Source: Lysobacter spongiicola DSM 21749
GTDB lineage: Bacteria; Pseudomonadota; Gammaproteobacteria; Xanthomonadales; Xanthomonadaceae
Direction of reading: 5' to 3'
Assembly: GCF_900167055.1 (NCBI RefSeq)
Contig: NZ_FUXP01000001.1
Coordinates: 248,001-312,000, forward strand
Length of the DNA stretch: 64,000 nucleotides
The notes beneath the pieces were generated by a model that was not told the origin of the DNA, searched no databases, and worked only from the letters and a program-made list of their open reading frames with translations. Positions 44,185-52,876 of the stretch are shown one piece after another. The position numbers and the translations under genes were made by a program. Positions within the stretch are counted from its first letter, which is position 1. Each line of letters opens with the position of its first letter.

Positions 44185-44762
44185 GGCGCCCGGCCAGGTG
44201 GCTGCTTGCAGCGTTTGCCGTAGTTGGCTTGGGTGGCTGCGCCCAAGCGCCGGATGCAGCGTTGCAGGGCGTGGCCTCAGGGCAGCCAGCGCCCGCTGCC
44301 GTGGCGACGACCGAGGCGATCGCGCCATCTAGCCCGACCCCTGGCGCGCTCCCGGTTGCCCGGACTGCGCTTCCAACCGTGCTGGTCCACAAGAGTCCGA
44401 CGTGCGGCTGCTGCGCCGCATGGGTCGAGCACATGCGCGAGAACGGCTTCACCGTCGAGGTCAATGAGACCGACGAGGTGGAGCCGATCAAGCAGCGCCT
44501 CGGCGTGCCATTTGGGAAGGGCTCGTGTCACACGGCTGAAGTAGGACCCTATTTCGTCGAGGGCCACGTGCCAGCCGAGGACATCAAGCGGCTGCTTGCC
44601 GAAGGCGGCGACGCGAAGGGCCTGGTCCTGCCGGGCATGCCGATCGGCTCGCCCGGGATGGAAATGCCTGACGGTCGAGTCGAGCGGTACACGGTCGAGC
44701 GTGTGGACGCGCAAGGCGAAACGCACCCGTTCGCCGTGCACGGAGAACACGGCCAGCCGTAG
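44181..44762 (+). CDS. DUF411 metal-binding lipoprotein (second copy)
   Basis: The 193-residue protein has a lipobox signal (LLAAFAVVGLGGC), an Ala/Pro linker and the DUF411 domain HKSPTCGCCAAWVEHM, GVPFGKGSCHTAEV and EGHVPAEDIKRLL. It is about 20 residues longer than the copy at 28091, mostly in the linker. It probably binds copper in the periplasm. The stretch 44763-45036 after it has no convincing gene. Confidence 0.85.
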   Translation: MRRPARWLLAAFAVVGLGGCAQAPDAALQGVASGQPAPAAVATTEAIAPSSPTPGALPVARTALPTVLVHKSPTCGCCAAWVEHMRENGFTVEVNETDEVEPIKQRLGVPFGKGSCHTAEVGPYFVEGHVPAEDIKRLLAEGGDAKGLVLPGMPIGSPGMEMPDGRVERYTVERVDAQGETHPFAVHGEHGQP

Positions 44763-45036
44763 AGCGAGAGCTCCGCCATGTCGAATTCGAAGGGACATTG
44801 ACTATGACCAGCGCAAACCCGGCGCCGGATGCACGGCGCTTGCGAGAGTACGCAGCCAGCGGCGTCATCTTCATCGGGCAACGTGCGTCGGGCAGGCGCG
44901 TCGGCTCGAACGTTGCACGCGTAAGCAAGCGGGCGATGGCCTGTTTGCCGAGCTGCAGGGGCGGGTCATCTCGATCGAGCCGCACGTCAGCTCATCCCCC
45001 ATACGGTGAAATGCTTCAGCTGGCGGGTGGGCGGCC

Positions 45037-45444
45037 ATGAAGATCGGCGAGGTGGCGCGCCGTGTAGGGGTGCCGATCGATACCATACGCTACTACGAGC
45101 GCAACGGACTGCTGCCGCCGCCGGCACGGCGCAAATCCGGATATCGCGATTTCCACGCGGACGACATCGCGCGGCTGAACTTCGTGCTTCGCGGCAAGGC
45201 CATGGGGTTTACGTTGTCGGAGATCCGCGAACTCCTCGCGCTTTCGGACAATGCGCAAGGCGACATGGCGGCGATCAAGGCCGCTGCCAAGTCGAAGCTC
45301 GAGGAAATCGAGATACGACTTTCGGCGCTCGCACGCATTCGCGACGGGTTGGGTGAGCTGGTCGATGCATGCCCTGGGGCCGGACCGGTAACGGGGTGCC
45401 CGATCCGCGCTGCGCTGCTGGACTGGCGAAAGCCACGCGAATAA
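45037..45444 (+). CDS. MerR-family metal-responsive regulator
   Basis: The 135-residue protein begins [26 protein letters not shown] with the MerR helix-turn-helix and ends with the metal loop DACPGAGPVTGCPI, two cysteines nine residues apart, of the ZntR/CadR-like kind. It is similar in plan to the regulator at 23900. It follows the right copper module on the same strand; its target is not evident, as no clear MerR dyad was seen immediately around it. Confidence 0.85.
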   Translation: MKIGEVARRVGVPIDTIRYYERNGLLPPPARRKSGYRDFHADDIARLNFVLRGKAMGFTLSEIRELLALSDNAQGDMAAIKAAAKSKLEEIEIRLSALARIRDGLGELVDACPGAGPVTGCPIRAALLDWRKPRE

Positions 45445-46049
45445 TCGACGTTCTCAATGCGCTGTGTGCCCCGCGGATCAGGCGAACGCGTCGCTCCCCG
45501 GAGGCGGGCGGTTGGATCCGTAAAACGGCGCCGACTCCGTGCGACGCGCACGCCGGCTGCGGGTGGATCGACGGGAATCATCCATCTCGTGACGCTGCGC
45601 GCGCACCCGGCCTCACGACACCGCCATCGCGCCGACTCACGCGACGAGATGGCTGCGCGTGGCGCCACTGCGACGGCAAGCGGTGCCCCAATGCCGCAAA
45701 GCCTTGAGCACGCTCCAAACTCTGCTCACCGCGGCCCAACAGGCGCGCTGCAAGGATCGGGCGAGCAACCCATGCAATCCACCAACGGTTTGCTGCGTGG
45801 CAGTCCGTGCCTCGGGTTCGACTGATCAGCGCTCGCGCCATGGCAGTTTGCGGATCTGCGTCGCCGTGTCGCGCCGCATGCTGCAAGCGCCGGGTGACCG
45901 GCCCGCGGAAGTTCTGCGGCGCGGAGTGAGTGCTGTTTTGGCTGATGGACCAAGCGCAGGCGCGGTTAACCGGTTGCGAAGAAGCTGGGTTGTCGCAGTG
46001 CGGTGACTCGGGCGCGCCGATTTACGCCCGCCAACAACGGAAAGTATCC
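45445..46049. other. 605-base stretch without recognisable gene
   Basis: Frames on both strands give only arginine/alanine-rich translations with no motif, signal peptide or credible ribosome site. No hairpin with a T run, operator dyad or tRNA was seen. It separates the MerR gene from csp within the right module, where the left module has no such gap. It may be decayed sequence. Confidence 0.5.
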
Positions 46050-46385
46050 ATGTCAGATCACAACATGAACGAGTGCATCGACAACTGCATCAAGTGCGCA
46101 GTGGTCTGTGTCGAAACGGTCAAGCACTGCCTCACCAAAGGCGGGCAGCATGCATCTCCGGAACACATCGGCCTGCTGCAAACCTGTGCGGATATCTGCA
46201 CCGTCAGCGCCAACGCCATGCTTCGCGGCATCGAAGGACACAAGGTGACCTGCGGCGCATGCGCCGAGATCTGCCGCCAGTGCGCCGAGGCCTGCGAGCG
46301 GATGGGCGATGACGAGGCGATGCGCCGCTGCGCGGAGGCATGCCGCCGTTGCGCCGAAAGCTGCGCCCAGATGGCGTCCATGTAA
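46050..46385 (+). CDS. csp: Four-helix-bundle copper storage protein (second copy)
   Basis: The 111-residue protein has the same 16-cysteine pattern as the copy at 27670 (NECIDNCIKCAVVC, CGACAEICRQCAEAC, CAEACRRCAESC) and no signal peptide, so it is a cytosolic Cu(I) store. The ATG at 46050 follows GGAAAG. It is followed by a strong GC hairpin. Confidence 0.88.
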   Translation: MSDHNMNECIDNCIKCAVVCVETVKHCLTKGGQHASPEHIGLLQTCADICTVSANAMLRGIEGHKVTCGACAEICRQCAEACERMGDDEAMRRCAEACRRCAESCAQMASM

Positions 46386-46396
46386 AACCCAACCGT

Positions 46397-46420
46397 GCGG
46401 CCCCGTTGCGGCGGGGCCGC
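46397..46420 (+). terminator. GC hairpin after the right csp gene
   Basis: GCGGCCCCG and CGGGGCCGC pair in a perfect 9-bp stem with a 6-base loop, 12 bases after the csp stop. No T run follows, so termination efficiency is uncertain. The matching left csp also ends in a perfect hairpin of different sequence. Confidence 0.45.
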
Positions 46421-46644
46421 CCGAAGCGCTGTCGGCGCGGAGCGCCTTGCTTGCCCTGAGCCAGCCCGCGTACGCGCCCGCCGGGCTCGTCATCAGCGCG
46501 TGCTCGGCTCGATGGCCGCCCTCGTGCAGGCGTCGTACCCGCCATCTGACGGCCGGGGGCGCTCCGATGTATTCCAGGTCTAGCGCTTAGGCGATTCGAT
46601 ATCTCCACACCGCATCTCCCGCGGCGATACGCACGAGGTGACTC

Positions 46645-47409
46645 ATGGAACAACGTCGCAAGACGGCCACGGTCCATCGCATGGTCATGCCCAATCACGT
46701 GTGCCCTTATGGTCTCAAAGCCGTGGCGCTGTTGCGCCGGAAAGGCTTCCAGGTCGAGGATCGCTGGTTGACCAGCCGGGAGGAAGTCGACGCATTCAAG
46801 GCCGAGCACAATGTGGCCACGACACCTCAGGCCTTTGTGGACGGCGAGAGGATCGGCGGGTACACGGACTTGCGCCGTTGGCTCGGGCTGCGCACACGGG
46901 ATCCGAAGGCCACGACGTACCGCCCCGTCGCCGCGGTGTTCGGGGTTTCGGCGCTTATGGCATTGGCCGTGGCTTATGCCAGCGGGCAGCCGATGCTTGG
47001 CGCCGCATCGATCCAGTGGTTCATCGCGTTCGCCATGTGTCTGCTGGCAATGCTGAAGCTGCGCGACGTTGAGAGCTTTTCTTCGATGTTCCTCAACTAC
47101 GACCTGCTCGCCAAGCACTGGGTCCCGTACGCCTACGTCTATCCGTGGGCGGAGCTGCTCGCTGGCGTACTCATGGCGGCAGGTGCACTGCACGTGGTGT
47201 CGATTCCCGTCGCGCTGTTCATCGGAACGATCGGGGCGGTCTCGGTCATCAAAGCGGTTTACGTCGACAAACGCGAACTCAAATGCGCATGCGTCGGGGG
47301 CGACACGAATGTCCCGCTCGGCTTTGTGTCCCTGAGCGAGAATCTTTTAATGGTCGGGATGGCGCTGTGGATGCTGGCTGGCGGGGCTGCCCTGCAAGGC
47401 GTCCACTGA
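46645..47409 (+). CDS. Glutaredoxin-MauE/DoxX fusion membrane protein
   Basis: The 254-residue protein joins an N-terminal glutaredoxin-like domain (VCPYGLKAVALLRRKGF, active site with one cysteine, C20; TTPQAFVDGERIGGYTDLRRW) to a MauE-type membrane domain with four helices. The membrane part carries a KCACVGG cysteine motif in a loop near the end and the conserved VPYAYVYPWAELLAG. MauE-like proteins move electrons to periplasmic thiols. The fusion may pass reducing power from cytosolic glutathione to envelope targets. GAGGTGA precedes the ATG. It lies 259 bases after csp. Confidence 0.82.
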   Translation: MEQRRKTATVHRMVMPNHVCPYGLKAVALLRRKGFQVEDRWLTSREEVDAFKAEHNVATTPQAFVDGERIGGYTDLRRWLGLRTRDPKATTYRPVAAVFGVSALMALAVAYASGQPMLGAASIQWFIAFAMCLLAMLKLRDVESFSSMFLNYDLLAKHWVPYAYVYPWAELLAGVLMAAGALHVVSIPVALFIGTIGAVSVIKAVYVDKRELKCACVGGDTNVPLGFVSLSENLLMVGMALWMLAGGAALQGVH

Positions 47410-47566
47410 TCAGTCCTGCCAGGAGGAAAGCCCTGCCTGCTCGGCCGGGGTGGGAAACGGCCGGCTTCACGCTTCGCGGGGACAGGGAATCGTTCAATTC
47501 GTCCAGAACGGAGACCTCGATGTTTTCGCACCCACGCGCCGCACGGCCTGCCGGCGGGAGGCACCT

Positions 47567-47818
47567 ATGAGCACCGAGCACGTGCACGACGGCCCCAGCC
47601 GCACTCGGCCAGGGCAATCAGCGACCGCTCCACGAGAAGCGGGGCAGACGCAAACCGAAGCCAAGCCTTCCGGGATCTCGGCCGCGTCGGGGGATGAAGT
47701 AGGGGATGGGCTGGAGGAGCTTCCCGACGACGGAACCGCCGGTACAGCAAGCGGCCGTGCACGGTATGCAGAGCCGATGCTGGGACCTGAAGACGATATC
47801 CCGACAGGGGACGGGTAG
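47567..47818 (+). CDS. Small acidic hypothetical protein
   Basis: The 83-residue protein is low in hydrophobic residues and rich in Gly, Glu, Asp and Pro (GDEVGDGLEELPDDGTAGTAS), so probably unfolded in isolation. CGGGAGG lies just before its ATG. No family is recognised. It lies between the MauE fusion and a convergent ion-channel gene. Confidence 0.5.
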   Translation: MSTEHVHDGPSRTRPGQSATAPREAGQTQTEAKPSGISAASGDEVGDGLEELPDDGTAGTASGRARYAEPMLGPEDDIPTGDG

Positions 47819-47962
47819 GGCGGAAGCAGGAGCGTCGGTGACCCGAGGCTGTTCGCACAGCCGCCACCGTTCTTCGGGAGGAGCGAGGCTCGTGCAGAGG
47901 GCTGGAGAGTGCACCTGGCCTTCGCAACAGCTGAACCGTTCGTTGCGGTCGCTCCGGACGGA

Positions 47963-49051
47963 CTATCGTCCGCCGGATCGCTCTGCCTTCGGCGGTTCTA
48001 TCTCGTCCCACGGATGGGCCATCATCTCCGCAAATGCGTAGGCAGCCCCAACCCACTGCCCCCGAAGGCAGTGGTAGGACTCTTCTGCCTTGCCCGGGTC
48101 GTCAGCCACCTCAAGCCCCGCCTCGCGCAGCCGCTGGAACGCGTCGGGAAATCGTGAGCGTTTGACCGGGTCATCCTGCCCGAGCGCTTGCGCGCCCAGC
48201 AGCGAGCGCCCCGTCTGTCCGAGCAGGTCGGTTCCGCTACCCCACAGCATGCTGATCTCTGCGCGCGACATGAGCTTGCCCGGCGGCTCAGCCAATGCGC
48301 TGCGTGCCAGCGTCAAAGGTTCCAGCACGAGAAGCGCAATCCGTGCCATCGAGTAGCGCGGGTCGCGCATGCGGAAGTAGTGCAGCACCGGGTAGGAATG
48401 GTGCGACTCGAGAAGGTCCAACGTCTGCATTCCGACATCCATGAAGCCGCCTTGCCCCCCTTTCAGCCAGCCACTGGTGTGGACGCGCACGAGCAGCTGG
48501 ACCGCGCCGCCTGTTCCACCGGAGAGGTGGTGCAACACCTGCGCCAGGGTATTGCGGCGCACCAGCGCCGAGTAGACGGACATGAAGTAGGTCAGGGTCA
48601 ACGTGATGATCGAAAATCCGACCAGTGCCTTCGCAACCATCAGAAGGCGGTAAAAGGCGGAATTCGGAACGAGGTCGCCCGTGCCGAGCGTCGTGAGCGA
48701 GTATCCCGTGTAGTAGACCGCAGTCCACCAGTCCGTCGGCGTCGCACCGCTGCTCTTCGTCACTGACACGCCGAGAGCCGGCCAGACGATCAGCGAGAAT
48801 CCGAGTAGGAGCAGCAGGAACCACATGCCGACGGTGAGCAGCATCATCGCGGGGCCGGAGAACGAAAGAACTGCGTCCTTGTGCCGCCCCGCGACCCCGC
48901 CAACCGCCTTGAACAGCGCCCAGGTGCCGCGGTACAGCCGAGGCGTCAGCAGCCCGACGCCGGCGCGGCTATAGAGGACTGTAAGAAATACATCGACGAG
49001 CGCGAGCACTACCAGGGCGCCCCCCAAAATTTCCATGACGCCTTCTGGCAT
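47963..49051 (-). CDS. Two-helix potassium channel family protein
   Basis: The 362-residue protein has an N-terminal signal-anchor helix, further helices around residues 60-90, and a pore loop SLTTLGTGDLVPN with the K+ selectivity filter (TLGTGD) followed by a pore-lining helix. The cytoplasmic C-terminal half of about 200 residues has no RCK/TrkA-N signature that I can see. The ATG at 49051 is chosen; an ATG five codons later (MEILGG) is also possible. It may set membrane potential under stress. Confidence 0.75.
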   Translation of the reverse strand: MPEGVMEILGGALVVLALVDVFLTVLYSRAGVGLLTPRLYRGTWALFKAVGGVAGRHKDAVLSFSGPAMMLLTVGMWFLLLLLGFSLIVWPALGVSVTKSSGATPTDWWTAVYYTGYSLTTLGTGDLVPNSAFYRLLMVAKALVGFSIITLTLTYFMSVYSALVRRNTLAQVLHHLSGGTGGAVQLLVRVHTSGWLKGGQGGFMDVGMQTLDLLESHHSYPVLHYFRMRDPRYSMARIALLVLEPLTLARSALAEPPGKLMSRAEISMLWGSGTDLLGQTGRSLLGAQALGQDDPVKRSRFPDAFQRLREAGLEVADDPGKAEESYHCLRGQWVGAAYAFAEMMAHPWDEIEPPKAERSGGR

Positions 49052-49189
49052 GCCCCGTTCGCTCCTGTTCTCACGTTCAGGCGGCTGGTGCCCAGCCAGC
49101 CTGGCTGTGTCCACTTGCCGCATCGTCGATGCGTTCCAACGGATTCAGGCAAGCTTCCCTGCTTGCCTGCTTTGCATCAAACATCCGGC

Positions 49190-50086
49190 TCAGTGGCGAT
49201 TGAGCTGGTCACCACCGCCGGCCTTGCCGAGCTCGGCTCCAGTCGTCGGGTTGACGTCCAGGTTCGACTTCAAGCGGGCCGTCATCTGGTCCACGATCTT
49301 TTTCTGGTCGGAGGACAGCTTGACCGACATCAGTCCATCGCCGCCGTCAATTCCCATGTGCTTTTCGTGATCGGACACGACATTGAAGTCGGCGTCGTTG
49401 TTCCACGGCCCTCGCATGTCGCCGGCGCCCTGCGACGTATTGACGTACATGTCGGCGAACGCGGGGCGGCCAGCCAGCTTGCCGGGCGGGAAATTCGGCT
49501 CGATCGAGTAGAGCGCTTTTTCAAACGACTTCTGATGTGCAATCTCGCGCGTCATCAGGAACGTCAACGCATCCTTGACGCCAGGATCATCCGTGAGGTT
49601 GATCAGTCGCTCATAAACGATCTTCGCGCGAGCTTCGGCGGCAATGTTTGAGCGCAGGTCTGCCGTGGGCTCGCCAATGCTGTCGACGTACCCTGCGGTC
49701 CACAGCTGTCCGCCCGAGTTAATGAGAGAGGGCCCTCCACCAAACAGCACTTGCGTAACATGCGAGTCGTTGCCTGCGCCCTGCAGCTTTCGAAAGAGCT
49801 CGGCTTCCGAGTCGACTGCTTCAGCGAGTTCGCCCTTCGCGCCCTTGTTGAGCATCGCCACGATGGTCCCGATGACCTCGAGATGGCTGAGCTCCTCGGT
49901 CGCAATGTCGAAAAGCATGTCGCGCCGGCCAGGGTCGTCTTCCGCTAGCGCCTGGGTGAAGTAGCGCATCGCTGCGGCAAGCTCGCCTTGCGGCCCGCCG
50001 AACTGCTCGAGCATCAGGTTCGCCAGGGCGGGGTTTGGCTCATGCACGTGAACTGAGTACTGCAGTCTCTGGTTATGCGAAAACAT
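49190..50086 (-). CDS. Manganese catalase
   Basis: The 298-residue protein is a non-haem di-manganese catalase, which breaks hydrogen peroxide into water and oxygen in the cytoplasm. The metal ligands are visible in AAAMRYFTQAL, IATEELSHLEVIG, AEARAKIVYERL and TREIAHQKSFEKAL. AAGGAG stands directly before the ATG at 50086. Length is normal (about 290-300). The segment 50087-50502 upstream, 416 bases, shows no gene; it should hold its promoter, though no clear consensus was found. Confidence 0.93.
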   Translation of the reverse strand: MFSHNQRLQYSVHVHEPNPALANLMLEQFGGPQGELAAAMRYFTQALAEDDPGRRDMLFDIATEELSHLEVIGTIVAMLNKGAKGELAEAVDSEAELFRKLQGAGNDSHVTQVLFGGGPSLINSGGQLWTAGYVDSIGEPTADLRSNIAAEARAKIVYERLINLTDDPGVKDALTFLMTREIAHQKSFEKALYSIEPNFPPGKLAGRPAFADMYVNTSQGAGDMRGPWNNDADFNVVSDHEKHMGIDGGDGLMSVKLSSDQKKIVDQMTARLKSNLDVNPTTGAELGKAGGGDQLNRH

Positions 50087-50502
50087 ACGGGGCTCCTTGA
50101 GCGTGGATGATCGGCAGCCAGTACTCCCTGCGCGATAACGGTCCTTGATCGGCCCAACGGCTGCGCGGCAACGGCCTTCCGCTGCAATGCCAACATTGCC
50201 TGATTGCCCGTTAGGCACAGGCGAAATAGGCGGGCATGCCAGTACTTCAAAGACCCTCGCGCGTGTCGAACTGGTAAGCAGGTGCTTGCGCACTCAACGA
50301 AGTGCTCCGTAACCTCATTGCATCGCCAGGGGATTCACTGGAGCAGGGCATTTTGGGCGCATTGGGCGGCTCGGATGGGCCGCTTGATCAGTCCAGCAGC
50401 CGTCGGAGCAACGCCTCGAGGACTGTTTGTTGTCTCGATAAGACTTATCTGGGACGTTGCTTGTAACGATGAGGCAGGTACGTCACTTGATGGGAGCGTG
50501 CG
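50087..50502. other. 416-base intergenic stretch between divergent genes
   Basis: It separates the manganese catalase (minus) from the 78-residue protein (plus). No convincing coding frame, operator dyad or hairpin with T run is seen. The ribosome sites of both neighbours lie at its ends. Confidence 0.5.
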
Positions 50503-50739
50503 ATGAGCAACCGACGCAGTACACCAAAGCCGCCGAATGGAAAAACAGTTTTGCCGGTCGAAGATCAGGACTCGCGTCAGTTTCCGCGTGGAGGCTATGC
50601 GCCGCTGGGCGACGAGAGCATTCGCAACCCGTACCTTCCCGGTGAGGAGCGCATGATCGGCCGTCCGGATCCGGAGAAATTCGGCGAACCTGATGAGTAC
50701 TTATCGAACCTGATGAGTACTTATGACGATGAAGGCTGA
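50503..50739 (+). CDS. Small hydrophilic hypothetical protein with duplicated 3' end
   Basis: The 78-residue protein is preceded by GGGAG and has no signal peptide. It is rich in Pro, Asp and Glu, with RQFPRGGYAPLGDESIRNPYLPGEERMIG and a C-terminus that continues EPDEYL. No family is recognised. A 20-bp tandem duplication lies at its 3' end; without it the protein would stop right after EPDEYL, so the last ten or so residues are a frame-shifted extension. Confidence 0.55.
   Translation: MSNRRSTPKPPNGKTVLPVEDQDSRQFPRGGYAPLGDESIRNPYLPGEERMIGRPDPEKFGEPDEYLSNLMSTYDDEG
50685..50724 (+). repeat. Exact 20-bp tandem duplication
   Basis: Two perfect copies of CGAACCTGATGAGTACTTAT lie head to tail (50685-50704, 50705-50724). 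The unit is not a multiple of three, so the second copy is read in another frame and changes the C-terminus of the small protein. Confidence 0.9.
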
Positions 50740-50845
50740 ACAAGCGTCGCCTGTCGCTCGGTGAGGCGTTCGACCGCCACAGGGCTCGTCGTAACCCGCG
50801 CCACGACGCACTTAGCCCGGGTTGCAGCCTATCAGGACTGAGAGA

Positions 50846-50870
50846 CAGCACTGCCCATGCGGCAGTGCTG
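50846..50870 (+). terminator. Strong hairpin downstream of the small hypothetical gene
   Basis: CAGCACTGCC and GGCAGTGCTG form a perfect 10-bp stem with loop CATGC, followed by TTAAT. It lies 107 bases after the 78-residue gene and 145 before the convergent DUF305 stop, so it may work as a bidirectional terminator. Confidence 0.5.
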
Positions 50871-51014
50871 TTAATCGCGTCCATCGCCCCATTGGCAGTC
50901 GCCGGCCAGGCCTGGTCGTAAGGCATGTGCCTGTGCGGCACCACCACGCTCGCCTTGGCCAGCGTGGCGCCCAGCCACCGCTCCTTGTTGAAGCAAGCGG
51001 CGCAAGAGCAAGGT

Positions 51015-51581
51015 CTATCGCACCACTTCGCGGGCCTTGGCTGCCATTTCCGGGGTTACCTCGGCGGGGCGCGCAGGTAAAACCGCGTTGCCGCGTTCTC
51101 CGTTCTGTTCGATGTCGCTGAGCAGGAGCTTCATCTCCAGAATCTCCCGAACCTGCGACTCAATGATTTGGTCGGCAAGCTTGCGAACACGCGGGTCGCT
51201 GATGTCTGCTTTTCGAGCGTTGTTGATCGCGATTGAATGGTGCGGAATCATCGACTTCATGAAGGCGGTGTCGCCGATCAGGCTTTGGCTGCGGTTGACG
51301 AACAACAGGATGATTCCTGCCAGCGCCGCCAGGCTCAGTACGACGACCTTTTTCCCCATGCCCTCATACATCGACCACATAAAGCCCAGCATGACGAGCG
51401 TCATCACCGATCCCATGACCAGCGAAGCCACAAGTCGGTTGATGCTGAAGGTGGCGTGGTCCACGCTATAGATGAGCTGGTACATCAGGAAGAACATGAT
51501 GAACGAGGACGTTGCGATCATTGCCGCGAACTTTCCCCATCCCATGTGGCCCATTTCGCCACCTCCTGCGTGCTTCTTCAT
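51015..51581 (-). CDS. DUF305 membrane protein
   Basis: The 188-residue protein has three hydrophobic segments in its first half and a DUF305 four-helix domain after them, with the signature [19 protein letters not shown] and a helix with MxxLLxD. DUF305 proteins bind or reduce metals such as copper; the paired histidines and methionines are likely ligands. GGAGGTGA gives an excellent ribosome site before the ATG at 51581. Methionines and histidines near the N-terminus (EMGHMGWG) add possible copper sites. Confidence 0.85.
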   Translation of the reverse strand: MKKHAGGGEMGHMGWGKFAAMIATSSFIMFFLMYQLIYSVDHATFSINRLVASLVMGSVMTLVMLGFMWSMYEGMGKKVVVLSLAALAGIILLFVNRSQSLIGDTAFMKSMIPHHSIAINNARKADISDPRVRKLADQIIESQVREILEMKLLLSDIEQNGERGNAVLPARPAEVTPEMAAKAREVVR

Positions 51582-52404
51582 CGGTCACCTCCTGCTGCGT
51601 TAATAGCGGTAGTTAAATCAATCTTTGGAAAGTGCGTTCTATCGGGTGCACGCGGACGACTGTCTCGGCGCAGCGTTCGCTGAAATCGCACGTGCGGGGA
51701 CATGTCAGCGGTGTCGCAGCCGCTCAGAGCAGCGATTGCGCGAAGCATGCCTGCTGCCCATCCCGCCGCGCATTGATTGCCGGTCGTTGCTGGGAGCGCG
51801 AGTACTGCGCGTTTGCACGCCTGCTCATAAAGGCTCCGCGTCCCTGTCTCAGCTATCAAGTCGACTGTTGGACCCAAAGGCGTATCGCATTGGCAGTGAG
51901 CCACACCACTCGTGAGCGCCGAATGGAAACTGTCTGGACTACCAGTCCAACCTTTTTTCTTTAAGGCAGTTCGCCCCGGCCGCGACCGCGGTGGTGCGAA
52001 ACCCGTCGGCGCTGCCCTGAGGAGTGGTGTAGAAACACGCCGTGTCCGCGGCGCTTCAGCTGCAGCGGCCTGGTCCCCAACGAATATGCTGCGCCGTGCG
52101 CGACAGATCGCGCGCCTTTCAGCGTCGGTGGAATCGCCGTTGGAGTCGACTCCAGCGCACGGCGAAGCCATCGAGTTCGGTTATCCCGCGTAGTGAAGAG
52201 ATCCCAGCCCTACGATTGCCGTGGGTCGGGCAAAGCGGATCGTCTCGGAGCGACGATCGCTGGAGAGCCGCTTAGCCTTTGCTCGCGATGGAGGCGCTGC
52301 CTCGGTGTGCTGTGGCAACTTATAGGACGACGGCTTCAGTCAGGGCGACCGTGCGCGGTCCTGGTGCACCGGAGCCCTTCTGGACCCCGGTGCGCCGGTG
52401 CGGC
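51582..52404. other. 823-base stretch without recognisable gene
   Basis: Long frames here translate to low-complexity or arginine-rich sequence without ribosome sites or motifs. No transposase remnant, tRNA or inverted repeat pair was seen. It lies between the DUF305 gene and a CusF-like gene and may be degraded DNA at a rearrangement boundary. Confidence 0.5.
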
Positions 52405-52866
52405 TTACTGAGCCGGAGTGATGTTCGTGATCGTGTTGTTCGCGCCCGCCGAGCGAAACTCGAAGTTGACCTTCTGGCCGGCCTGCACCGCCTGGATCTG
52501 TTCCGGGGTCGCGACGAAGCCCATGGTCATGGCCGGCCACTTCAGGGCGTCGACCGGGCCGTGCGCGATGACAATCCTGTTGGTGGCCGGATCGACCGAC
52601 TCGACCGTACCCGTCGCGGTTGCCATGGTGCCAGCGGCGTCGCCCGTGGTCTCCATGCCCATCGCCTGATGGTCGGCTTCAGACATGTCCATCGACTGCG
52701 CGTCAGCGCCTGCCATCGGTGCGGCAGGCTCGGCGGCAACCGGAGTCGCGGCCTCGGCGGAGGCTGCGGTGTCCGTCGGTGCAACGGCGGTTTCAGCGGT
52801 GCCGGCTTCCTCGGAACAGCCAGCCAGGAACGCGATCGAGAGCAGGGGAGCAATCAGCATTTTCAT
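52405..52866 (-). CDS. cusF: CusF-type periplasmic copper-binding lipoprotein
   Basis: The 153-residue protein has a lipobox (LLSIAFLAGC), an Ala/Thr/Met-rich linker with MDMSEADHQAMGM, and a CusF OB-fold (GTVESVDPATNRIVIAHGPVDALKWPAMTMGF). The WPAMTMGF segment holds the tryptophan and two methionines that bind Cu(I)/Ag(I) in CusF. CusF delivers metal to CusBA. It lies 10 bases after the truncated cusA, so it is the surviving end of a second cus operon. Confidence 0.85.
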   Translation of the reverse strand: MKMLIAPLLSIAFLAGCSEEAGTAETAVAPTDTAASAEAATPVAAEPAAPMAGADAQSMDMSEADHQAMGMETTGDAAGTMATATGTVESVDPATNRIVIAHGPVDALKWPAMTMGFVATPEQIQAVQAGQKVNFEFRSAGANNTITNITPAQ

Positions 52867-52876
52867 GTGTGTTTCC

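Noticed and set aside
44804-45040. A plus-strand frame of about 79 codons between DUF411 and MerR
   Set aside because: Weak start context, biased Arg/Ser composition and overlap with the MerR start make it unconvincing.
45810-45840. A GGGTTCGACT stretch that looks like a tRNA T-loop
   Set aside because: No matching stems, anticodon arm or CCA context surround it.
51578-52171. A 197-codon minus-strand frame
   Set aside because: No ribosome site, no motif, biased composition; it overlaps the end of the DUF305 upstream region.
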